Source: Peronospora farinosa (Eukaryota > Oomycota > Peronosporomycetes > Peronosporales > Peronosporaceae). From it: a stretch of 64,000 bases of DNA. Of this stretch, positions 44,789 through 55,500 are shown in pieces. The translations under genes and the position numbers were made by a program. The stretch covers positions 434,001 through 498,000 of the forward strand of contig CANTFK010000961.1 in NCBI GenBank assembly GCA_947646735.1, written 5' to 3'. The notes under the pieces were generated by a model, which saw only the letters and a list, made by a program, of their open reading frames with translations, did not search any database and had not been told where the DNA came from. The stretch's first letter is position 1; each line of letters opens with the position of its first letter.

Positions 44789-46425
44789 CTACTGGGCTGG
44801 CTGCATGTACCGCATCTCTCCATCTTGGGCGCCTCTCGTTACAATTGCAAAACCATCCGAGACTGATTTAAAGTCCGTCTTCGTATTAATACTGGTGTCC
44901 TTGAGAATTGTCTTGTGACAGGTCACGGACGGCATGACAGTGACTTCAACAGTTGTCACGGCTGCAAGTGCCCCCACACACTTGGGCAAATCATCCTGAG
45001 TGACACCAAAGAATTCGCGTACGGGTGTGCTGAAATTTGTAAACACGCCATTTTGCAACGAAGAGAGCAGCTGGCAAGAAATGAGAGCAGACGGTGCCTC
45101 TATTGTTGTCCCTTTCATCTTTGAAGTTTGATCACAAGCGACCAAGTCATTTACTAAAGTGGTGATTGCAGCGGCATCCTCAAACATGTCTTTTCCAGTG
45201 GCGTACGAAATTGCACCAGAAGCACTCTTCTCCGCGTTGCACTGCAGTGAAAACTTCTTTAGCATGTTTTGAAGAAAAGGCCCAAGCTCGTACTCCACAG
45301 CAAAAGTGTCCATGCTTCCAAAAGTTGTGCCTAGAGGCTTGAAAAACGCACCAAGATCCGCATGTTGTTCCACTGTTGTGTTGTCAATTTTCATAGGAAT
45401 GATAGCGGTCGGTGAGATCGTGCGATTACCGTTAGTTTTGCAGGAACCAGTGAGTGCAACGGTCTGGTTGCAGCTCTGGAAGAACTGGTACACCATATCA
45501 AGTGTTGCGCTATATATAGCCACATCAACAACGTTAAAGCCAAATGTATCAATCAGCAACAAAGTTCAAGTCCACGTACTAGTGACTGAAGAAAATCGGA
45601 TCAAAAGCAGCAGCCCGCGTCTCGTACACACCTCCCAAAACACTATGTACTATAAGTTGCACCGAATTTTGAACTTCCTCACGCAGCGTATCCACGCCAC
45701 TGTTACTTGTATTCTTAGCATCACGGGCATGACGTATCAAATCAGCAAATGTCGTTGGTCCAAATTCCAACGTGGCGTCACCAATGTCCCAATCTCCTCG
45801 TGGAAGACAATTTTCACACTTGTTGCTAGTAGCACAAGCATGTGCTGCAATGCTAGTATTTGCACAATTTCCACTTGGAATTGCTTCACCATTGACAAGA
45901 TAAGAAGTACCAGGAACAAGTTCATTGCCTTGACAGCCTCCAAATGCTTTCAAAATTAATGAACAGCCTTCAATTCCAATGCAAGATGTGCTCATTGATA
46001 GTCGTTTGGCCGAATCTTCAAACATGTCCCAAAATGGCAGCGTCACGTTCGTGTACGTCGGATCCAAAGACCGTAACATGTTTTCGTACCCGAGAAGGTA
46101 TTTACGGTACCACGCAGGTGCACCACATGTTCCTACCACCTCTTGTAGACTCTCATGTTCCATGTAAATCTGTGTAAACATTAAGTGATAACCAGATGTC
46201 ATGGCCTTCTTTACTGCCGTGAGATAACGTTCTGTCCGAAAAATAACGTGTCAAATGTGACGTCGGATAGAACAGAATTGGGACAAAGTGTACGTACGTT
46301 TCTCCTCGGTGCTATACGCCGTCCAGCTTTTCCTTACTCGAGTTGATTTCCACTCGGCTTTTATGATTGAATTCACCTAGCAGAACAATCATAACCAACA
46401 ACAGAACACGCATGCGACTTGTCAT
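44789..46425 (-). CDS. Tyrosinase-like copper protein with altered ligands; N-terminal frame break
   Basis: Exons about 46425-46298, 46231-45580 and 45509-44789 (introns 66 and 70 nt) encode a secreted-type protein of about 500 aa. ATG at 46425 starts a signal peptide (MRVLLLVMIVLL). The mature frame (TRVRKSWTAYSTEEK) is one base out of register with it, and no usable intron repairs this. Tyrosinase landmarks follow: GYHLMFTQIYMEH, YRKYLLGYENMLRSLDP, TLPFWD, LIVHSVLGGVY and DPIFFSHYATLDMVY. Where the family has a PWHR-type His, this protein has WYR, and the HH pair after DPIFF reads HY. A Cys-rich insert and a 240-residue C-terminal extension follow. Family members oxidise phenols, for example in melanin formation or wall cross-linking. 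With these substitutions catalysis is doubtful; it may be a decaying paralogue. Confidence 0.72.
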
Positions 46426-46636
46426 TGCATTCGCTGAACTCTTCCTGCTGATGGAACGGGACGCTTTGTATAGGACATGGTCAGATTAGGGCCCAAGTAT
46501 TTGATGTGATCCACATCATACTACAAAAAACCGATACTGTACCGATGTAACCGAAACAGTCGCATGCTACCGGTACATACCGGTCTTTATCATGATATGT
46601 CGTGATAAAATTGCTGGTGGCGAAGAGCGTTTGGGG

Positions 46637-46667
46637 GGTCGGTCGGTCGGTCGGTCGGTCGGTCGGT
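46637..46667. repeat. (GGTC)n microsatellite
   Basis: There are 7.75 perfect copies of GGTC directly upstream of the start codon at 46674. Its position in the presumed 5' UTR or promoter makes it a candidate for length polymorphism. Confidence 0.95.
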
Positions 46668-46673
46668 AAATAG

Positions 46674-49169
46674 ATGACCACGTCTCAGTCTTTAACAAGC
46701 AACATGACGACGACATTTGAGAACCGTATGGCATTGGAAAAGGCAATTGATTCCTGTTCGACAAATGTGCGTCGGTTACGTCGTGAGAAGGACAATGTTG
46801 TCCAAATGGACGACATTGCGAACGAAGTGAAAAAGCTCGTGGAATTACGTAAAGAATTGCAGATTTGGAAACAAAAAGAGGACAATGAAGAGAACAGTCA
46901 ACAGGAAACGAACGAGATGAGACTGGAAGATACGGGAGAGGAGTTGACTAGTGCAGATGAATTCGAGCTGGTACAACGTGCAGCGAGGCTTGAGGGGTTA
47001 GTGGCAATGGCACACGAAAAGTTAACGACATTGGAGACGCAAGTTACGCAGTTTCAACGCAGTAAACAGGCTTTGGCGTACTTAGTAGAGCATGAGCAGA
47101 GGAAGAATGACGAGACTGTGGTTGTGGACGAGACCTTGACGAAAAAGAAACACGTGATGGAAAAAGTGAGTGGAGAGCAAGTGGTGCAACTGATGCCGGA
47201 GCTGGACGTGGAACATGCTAAGGTGAAAAAGACCGACAAGAAGACTGAAAAGTTGCAAAAGGCGGTGGAAGTGCTGACTCAGGAGAAGAATGAGGCTGTT
47301 GCCACGTTGACGGCAGAGCTGGAGGACCAGCGGGTCAAGGCTAAAATCGACAGCCACGAGCGTCAGCGAAAGACAGAGCGGGAAGTTTGTGATGTACAGG
47401 ACAAGTTGAAGCAAACGGTTGCATCGATTACTCAAGAAAAAGACAAGGCGATTACTAAGCTGAAGAAAGAGCTCGAGGAGGAGCGCTCTATTGTAAAGCA
47501 GGCGAGCCAGGAAGTAGAGTCTAAGATGGAGAAGTCTGTTGCTACGCTTCAAGAAGAGAACTTGGAGCTGGAGAGCAAGCTGCAGACTGTAGAGGAGATT
47601 GCTAAAATCACTCGGGACGAGCTGGACAAGGCTCAGGATCGGCTGGCAGAAATCAAAGACGAGAAGGAGACCAGAGAGACGCACCTTGAAGAGCTGTGGA
47701 AAAATACTGAGGACCTTCAGCTTGCAAACAAGATGCTGACAGAGAAAAACGTGTCAATTGAGGCCGATGCAAAGGTGATTCGTGGTGAGGCCGAAAAGAC
47801 CATTGCAGAGCACATGTCGTACGAGGACAAGACCAGAGTCTTGACTGCCGAAATTGGAGCAGCTCAGGCCAAACTTGACGTGGCTAAGGCGGAGGTGGAA
47901 AAGTTGCAAGGTGAAGTTAAGAGGCTGACGAGTGAATTGAATGCTGCCAACTTGAAGTTGTCAAGCTATGAGGAGCGTATTGTGACGCTGGAGCAGGAAT
48001 TGAAGTCGGCTAACAAGAGAACTCACGAGGTCTTCGCCGAGCTAGAGTCTCTGCGTTCTTCGTCTCAAGAGTTGGAGTTGAAGAGTGTAAGCTCGGAGGA
48101 GCGTGTTCAAGCACTTGAAAAGGAGCTGGAGGCAACGATGAAGAGCACTAAGAACACACTTATTGAGCTTGAGGCTCTGCGCACATCTACGAAGGATACG
48201 GATGTGAGCTTAAACGAGCGGATCCAGGCTCTGGAGAAGGAGATCGAGGCGGCGGAACTGAAAACCCAAAAAGTATTCATGGAGTGTGGCACCCTCCGTG
48301 CGTCGACGCAAGAAGCTGAACGTATGCACAAGGAAGAGATTGAGAGGCTAATGACTCAGATCTCTGAGCTGCAGACTGCAAGAGAAGGGGTTACGGCAGA
48401 GCTTGAAAAGGTGAAGAATGCTGCGAAGGCTACGCTTGCAGAGAAGGAGGATACTGCTCGCCAACTGCTTGAGACGAAGGACGAAGCGAACCGACTAAAG
48501 CTTGAAAATGACAAAGCTCAAAGCCAGGTGTTAGGAAAGGAAACACAGGTGAAGAGACTTGCGTCGAACTTGGAGTCACGCACGACCGAGGTGAAGAAAT
48601 TGAAGGTCCAGTACGACGAATTAGTTGCACAGCATTCGAATACTAAGAAGGAGCTGCAGGACTTGCAGGGCATGGCAACGACGAATGAAGAATTACTTAA
48701 GAAGGCACGTGTGTCGCTACTGGAAGCAAACGAAGAGCTGAAGAAAACTCGTGCCAGTACGCTCAAGTGGAAGAACTCGGCACAGGCAGCCAAGACGTTA
48801 ATGAATGCTAAGATTGCGGATGCTGAGAGTGCTAGTAAGCAGCTCAAAAGGGTTCGTGCCGATCTATCTTCTGTCAGTTTGGCTCGTTCGCAACTCTCTG
48901 TGAGTCTTGAGGCCAAGGAAAAAAAAATTGCGAAAACGAAACAGGAGCTTGCCAAGGTTCGTGCGGAATCTGCCGAGGCACTTCGGACCATTGAGACCGA
49001 ACAGAAAAAGTTGAAGCAATTGCATGCTGCTGAGATTGAAAAGCTTTGCGAAGTCTCGGACAAGTCGATGATGCAACTTCAGGACCAGGTCCAGTCGTAT
49101 CGTGTACTACTTTTGGTTATGGTTTCGATTGTTATCGCGTGGTTGGTTTACGCGAATTTTTTGGACTAA
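46674..49169 (+). CDS. Tail-anchored coiled-coil protein, golgin-like
   Basis: A single exon of 831 aa. After a Ser/Thr-rich start it is coiled coil almost throughout (about 20-795), with internal near-repeats such as EERVQALEKELEA / NERIQALEKEIEA. The last 27 residues are a single hydrophobic span with a short lumenal end (YRVLLLVMVSIVIAWLVYANFLD). That is the layout of tail-anchored golgins and similar tethers, with the N-terminus reaching into the cytosol. No family domain was recognised, so the Golgi role is inferred from shape and from the GRIP golgin that follows on the same strand. An alternative start is the Met at residue 11. Confidence 0.8.
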   Translation: MTTSQSLTSNMTTTFENRMALEKAIDSCSTNVRRLRREKDNVVQMDDIANEVKKLVELRKELQIWKQKEDNEENSQQETNEMRLEDTGEELTSADEFELVQRAARLEGLVAMAHEKLTTLETQVTQFQRSKQALAYLVEHEQRKNDETVVVDETLTKKKHVMEKVSGEQVVQLMPELDVEHAKVKKTDKKTEKLQKAVEVLTQEKNEAVATLTAELEDQRVKAKIDSHERQRKTEREVCDVQDKLKQTVASITQEKDKAITKLKKELEEERSIVKQASQEVESKMEKSVATLQEENLELESKLQTVEEIAKITRDELDKAQDRLAEIKDEKETRETHLEELWKNTEDLQLANKMLTEKNVSIEADAKVIRGEAEKTIAEHMSYEDKTRVLTAEIGAAQAKLDVAKAEVEKLQGEVKRLTSELNAANLKLSSYEERIVTLEQELKSANKRTHEVFAELESLRSSSQELELKSVSSEERVQALEKELEATMKSTKNTLIELEALRTSTKDTDVSLNERIQALEKEIEAAELKTQKVFMECGTLRASTQEAERMHKEEIERLMTQISELQTAREGVTAELEKVKNAAKATLAEKEDTARQLLETKDEANRLKLENDKAQSQVLGKETQVKRLASNLESRTTEVKKLKVQYDELVAQHSNTKKELQDLQGMATTNEELLKKARVSLLEANEELKKTRASTLKWKNSAQAAKTLMNAKIADAESASKQLKRVRADLSSVSLARSQLSVSLEAKEKKIAKTKQELAKVRAESAEALRTIETEQKKLKQLHAAEIEKLCEVSDKSMMQLQDQVQSYRVLLLVMVSIVIAWLVYANFLD

Positions 49170-49534
49170 ACAATATCGGTTGATAGCCTTGATTTTATCC
49201 TGGTGAATAAACGAATAATCACACGATGCTACTCGGCTACTAATGTGTCGCGTCCTATTTTTCTGTCCACATCTGAATACTTTAGATATCTACTACATTG
49301 CTAAATTGATAAATTTAGAAGGGAAGGTAAATAGAAACGGCCCAATATATCTATCATTTAATAAAAACTACAAATACATTTCTATAGGTGTAAATAAAAG
49401 TTCCAGTTAGTGTCTATCAAATGGGTCATCTCACTCCTAAGAAACAATCCCAAATGTCTTTTTTATCTCTCCAACCCGATTTTCGACCAATCGTAATCCT
49501 CTCCGATTTATCCACGCGGCCATTGTCATAAATT
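49170..49534. other. Intergenic between the two coiled-coil genes
   Basis: 365 AT-rich bases separate these tandem genes. A TTATCC/ATTTATCC motif recurs. No RNA gene or element is seen. Confidence 0.45.
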
Positions 49535-52500
49535 ATGGCAAAGACGACCGAGGCGTCAGCCACGACGCTCCAGAGCCTCCATGGAAGCGCCACGTCGTTC
49601 TCCGAATCCGGTACGTTCTTTTATCTTCACTAGCACTAATTTCTCTTTCTTCTCATGTGTCACACTTCTACAATGACCCTCTCAATTTAGCTCATGCAAT
49701 GTCGTCCGATTGTCGTCTGATTGTACCACAGGCGAACGCGTGAAAATGGAGACAAAACGTGACCTTTTTAAAAAGTTTAAACTGAAAAAAACCATGAAAA
49801 AACACTTTGAGACTGGACCAAGTGACAATGAGACACACGAGCAACAAATTGTGCTTCAAAACGAAGAAAAGGACGACATTCAGGCCAAATTTGACGACGT
49901 GAGTGGACAATTTCAAGTTCTAAAGCACGAGCTTGAAGCAAAGGAGAGTGAACTCGAGGTTGCCATGTCTAAGATTGAAGCTTTTGAACTGGAACTTGAA
50001 TCACAACAAGAGACGGCAAGTGTAAAGCAGCAGAAAGATGCAATAATGATGAGTAAACTCCAAGACGAGTTGAAAAAAACTATTCTTGGACTTTCACAAG
50101 AAGAAGCACGTGTGCTGGTATTTCAGGAAGAAAACAATCGATTGACAAATCAAGTGGTAGCAATGTTGGAAGATAATCAGCGTCAGGAAATAGAAATGCA
50201 GGGACTAGTGAAGGAAAAGGAGTGTTTACAGATGAAAGTGGATGAGCTGATGCATCAACTTGAAGAAACACGACAACAGCAAGAAGATACAGAGCAAATG
50301 TACTTGGAAGTGGCGTCGAAATTGAATCATGCACTTAGAGAGAACGATGAGCTGAAAAAAGCAACAGGACATGAAGATGTGGGTGAGGATACAGACCGTG
50401 TACGGGAGTTGGAAACGCAGATGGCGTACTGGCAGACTAATGCTGAGAAATGGGAGCAGGAGAAGCAGCGCCTCACACAACAGATCGAGTTGCTCATGTC
50501 TGCGAATGAAAAGGCTAGCGCAGAGCTATCTGATGTGGCACTAATTCGTGAACAGTTACTTGTACACGTTGGCATCGATTTGACTTACGAAAGCATCGAG
50601 TCGCTTCTTGATACAAAGAACAACGAGATTCAGATGCTCACAGCGCAACTCTCGACTGTGGATGGTTCTCAGGAGCAAGCCATCTGTGAGGCAATCGAGA
50701 CTAGCGTTGTTGAAGCAGAAGCCCTACGATCTCAGCTGCAGACGCTTCAGACCCAGTATGATTCTGCAGCTTCTGAAAAGCTTAAGCAAGACAAGACAAT
50801 AGATGAACTTCGCACAGATTTGAACCGCGTGGCAGCAGAACACTCCTCCTTGCTTTTGGCGAAGGAGCTCGAGTACCGAGGTGCTTGTGAGGCCCTTGCG
50901 AAAATCGAGCATTTAACAAAGCAGCTCGAGAATGCTCAGACAGAAAAGCAGCAATCAAGCGACGATTTTTCTGTGATCGAGTCCAAGATCGAATCATTGG
51001 TTACTGCATTGCAGATAGAGACAGGAACATCCGCAGGTGCTGGTACCATGTACAGTCACAAATCGCGGGTAGCGGAACTTAATAAGTATTTAGAGCACAT
51101 CCAAGAGCAACTTCTTAGTGCAGCGAAAACGAATCAAATGCAAGGTGAAGTGGAAATTCTTCAGAACAGGATACACCGGTACGAGGTGGAGAATCAGCTT
51201 GTATCAGCAAAGCTGGAAGAGTGTGAGGTTGCACTTAAGGCCTACGCTGATAAATTTGCTGTTAGAGGGCTAGATGCGGGTTTTGTCACTCAAAAATATA
51301 CATTCTCGGGCGATGATGCTGGCTCTGTGATATCAAACGGCGAAACCGCTGAGAGCAGTAATGGAGACTCTCCTCTTGAGCGCGAACTGGAGTTAACGAG
51401 ATCTCGCTTACACGCGGTCGAGGCAGAAATGGCTGCCTGTAAAGCTGAGAATTTGCGGATGAGTTTTGAGGTAGCAAAAACAGCCGATGGTGTTTCGAAG
51501 CTCAAGCAAGACCACGAAGCATTACTGGAGATGCATCGAGAGAAGTTGTCGGAATTAGAAACGATGAGAGAACAATGTGTATCCTTGGAATCTGCAAACC
51601 AAAGGCTTGCGTCCGAACTCTCGAATAAGTCGGATGAACAGCAACGTTGCCTTGAGGCCTTTGCGATACAAAGAGAAGACTTTGAATCCATCATTGCTGA
51701 TTTGCACACTAAGGCTGCAAGGGACAGTAACAAGATTAAGCGTGACTTGGCAGATATCAAGACCGAAAATGACGTTTTGGAGGAACGAATTAGTGAGTTG
51801 CACGCCGTTGCTGACAGCAAGACTGAGCCGGACGAACGGCAAGAAAAGGATCGCGAGGTCGAAGAGTTGCGGTCTTCACTAGTTCAAGCTAAGGTGAACT
51901 TTTTCGAACAAAAGCAGCAGCTTTCGGCTCTTGAGAAGAAGCTTGTGGATGTGTCAAAGCTGGGCGGTTCTACCTGCACAATGAATAGTGCACTGGACGC
52001 TGAGCGACGAGAATTTGAAGCCGCTTTGATCGAAATGATTGAGATGGAAAAGAAACTTCAAGTTGCCTATGAAGCGAAACAGGGGCTCGAGTCCACGCTG
52101 CAAGAACGTATGGAGGCAAAGGCAAAACTCGAAGATCGACTGTCTGTTGCTGAAGACAAGATTGCGGAGCTTGAGCAGCAGCTGGAACAGAAGGTTGCTC
52201 TTATTGCCACAATCGAAGAGCAACTGCGATCAGTTGAAGAAGAACGAGAAAAGCTAGCTGATGAGTACTCAAAGACCAAGTCAAAGCTAGAGCGCAGCAG
52301 AGGAAAGTTGGAGGAGAAGGCGATCGAATTTGAGGCGTATAAAACAACGACAAACATGTTAAAGGATGAACGCTGTCGGTTGTTCAACGAGATTGCACTA
52401 TTGAAGGAAAAAATTGCGAAGTCTGAAGCTCAAAAGGCTGCAATGGCTGATTCACAGGAGCTTGCAAATGAAGAGCTAGAAGAACAGCTGAACGAACTTG

Positions 52501-55500
52501 CAGATAAAATAGCCGAGATAGAGGCAGAAAAGCAGGAACTTCGTGCACGACTTGAGGACACTGTCTGCCAATCCGAGGAAGATATTCACCAGTTGAGGGA
52601 ACGACTCTATATGCTTGAGGAGGAAAAGTCGGGCATGGATGATGAAAACCTGGATCTAGAGAGGACGGTTGGAGATCTGCAAGCAAAGCTCAACAGTCTT
52701 GAAGGGCAAAAGGCAAAACTCGAAGCGGCAAACGAGTCAAGCTGTCATCAGCTAACTCTTTTGGAGGATCAAGTAGAGAAGGCTGCTAATGAAATTGCAA
52801 CGTTGTCCGTTGAGAAGAATACTCTGATCGACTTGCAGCAGTCGCTTGAGGGAAATTTGTCTGCTCTTCAGGATGAAAAGGTAAGGCTTGAACAAACATT
52901 GGAAGAAACTGCTTCACAGTTACGTGACGAATTGGAGAAGATGGCGGTACGCGATGGAGCATTGCAGACACAGCTTGCGCAAAGTGCTGCTGAAAAGGAA
53001 GAACTGTTGATGAACCTGTCGGAGCTCCAAGCGCGTTCTCAGACGGAGAAAGCGGCTTACAATGAAGTTGCTGCAAAGCTCGAGTCACAGATCTGTGAAA
53101 ACAAAACTTTGGAGAACAAAACTCGAGCATTGAAAAATATGGCGGAGAAGGCATTGCAGTCTCTGCAAGCCAACCGCGACGAGTTATCTGAGACTGAATC
53201 GCGTGCAGCTATTTTAGTGGAGGAGCGTGATACAATGAGCGTTTTGCTGCGTGAAAAAGAGTCTGCGAATGAGGCGTTGACTACTCAATGTTCAGACTTG
53301 CAACAGCGGGTAGACAAGCTCAACAGTAATCTTGAGAGCTTGAGATGCAAACACTTAGAGGAGGCAGGTACAGCTAAGGATACTATTCGTAGTTTGACGG
53401 AGGCTGAGACAAAATTAACGGAGTCATTGGAGGTTTTAAGGCGAGAGTTGGCTGAAGCTGAGTCGTGTATTATGGTACTGGATGCAGAACGGGATGAGGT
53501 GAGAAGGGATCTCACCGCGAAGGATTTAAAGATTGAGATGATGACAACTCGGCAGGGAGAACTTGGCCTAGCAGCTGAAAAACTGGAGAACGAGCTAAAT
53601 ATGTTGCGAGGCAAAAGCGCAGCAGAAGCAAAAGCAACAAAGGAGATAATTTGTGGTCTCAAGAAGTCAAAAGCTCAAGCGGAAGAAACAGTTGATAACC
53701 TGAAGGACTCGCTGCATCGAGCAGAAAAGTCGCTTTACTCGATTCAAGAGCAATTAACCGAATCTGAGTGTCATGTTAAAGCGCTGGAGAAGGATCGTGA
53801 TGCTATCCGATCTTCTTTGACTGAAAAGGAATCGACACATGAGATGTTAAGCACAGTTCAGGAGGATTTGCAGAAGAAAGTGGATGCCTTAGAGCTGGAA
53901 TTGAAGGAGTTGCGCGAAACGAGTTCGGCAGAGCTAGCAGCTGCAAACGAAACTATTACTTGTCTACAAACTACACAGGCTGAAGAAGCAGAAAAGCTAG
54001 CTTCAGTTCGTCAGGAGCTAGCAGATGCTGAAGGATGCGTATTGGTTCTAGTTGAAGAGCGTGATGCAACCAAGAAAATACTCAGTAAGCGAGAGTTGAC
54101 TCTTGAAGTTCTAAGCTCTGAGCATGGCGAGCTACAGCTAAAGAGTCAATCAATGACTACTGCATTGGATGCTCTACGGAACAAGGCTGCAGCGGACGCT
54201 CGAGCTGCAGAGATAAGTATACAAACCTCGAAGGAGGAAGTAAAATGTGCAACGGAGTCATTGCAATCAGTTCAAAAACAGCTAGTGGAGTCAGAATTGC
54301 GCGCGGCTTCCCTAGCTTCCGAGTGTGAGGCTGTTAGCACAATGCTGAGCGCCCTAGACACTGAACACAAGTCTTTGAGTTCTCAAAAACAGGAGCTTGA
54401 ACATCACATCGAAAATTCCGAGACCAAGATCAAGAACCTGGAAACTCAGCACACTGCTACGTTAGAGTCTTTCGAAGAAAAACTCCGTGTGCTGAAAAAA
54501 TCCGAAGCTGAGCATAAAGAATGGTTGGAAATAGCTCGAAAAAAACTATTCGCCTCCGAGTCCCGCTCAGAGTCTTTAGCTGACGAGTGTGATTCCACTA
54601 AGAATGCCTTAAACAAAACCAAAACAATAATCAGCAACTTCACGACTCAAGCTGAATACCTCCAGGAACGAATTCAGTCGTTGGAGAGCGAGCTACAGGA
54701 GCTGCGAAGCCAGCGCGAAAGCGATACGCTATCTGCGGAGGAGACGATCCGTAGCCTGAAGGAGTCGGAGTCGCAGACGGCAGAGACGCTGGAAACGATT
54801 CGCCAGGAGCTGGCTGAGACCAAGGTGCGAGCCGTATCCGCCGAGGAAGAACGCGAAGCTGCGCGCAAGGCTTTGAGCGAGATGGAGTCGCACCGTGAAG
54901 CTCAAAGTACAGAGGCGGCAAGCCTGCAGGAGCGCATCCAGTCGCTGGAGAGTGAGCTACAGGAGCTGCGAAGCCAGCGCGAAAGCGATACGCTATCTGC
55001 GGAGGAGACGATCCGTAGCCTGAAGGAGTCGGAGTCGCAGACGGCGGAGACACTGGAAGCGATTCGCCAGGAGCTGGCTGAGACCAAGGTGCGAGCCGTA
55101 TCCGCCGAGGAAGAACGCGAAGCTGCGCGCAAGGCTTTGAGCGAGATGGAGTCGCACCGTGAAGCTCAAAGTACAGAGGCGGCAAGCCTGCAGGAGCGCA
55201 TCCAGTCGCTGGAGAGTGAGCTACAGGAGCTGCGAAGCCAGCGCGAAAGCGATACGCTATCTGCGGAGGAGACGATCCGTAGCCTGAAGGAGTCGGAGTC
55301 GCAGACGGCGGAGACGCTGGAAGCGATTCGCCAGGAGCTGGCTGAGACCAAGGTGCGAGCCGTATCCGCCGAGGAAGAACGCGAAGCTGCGCGCAAGGCT
55401 TTGAGCGAGATGGAATCGCACCGTGAAGCTCAAAGTACAGAGGCGGCAAGCCTGCAGGAGCGCATCCAGTCGCTGGAGAGTGAGCTACAGGAGCTGCGAA

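Noticed and set aside
49699..49733. Start of the golgin within exon 2
   Set aside because: No ATG lies in the correct frame there; exon 1 at 49535-49610 supplies an ATG and joins in phase through GT-AG sites.
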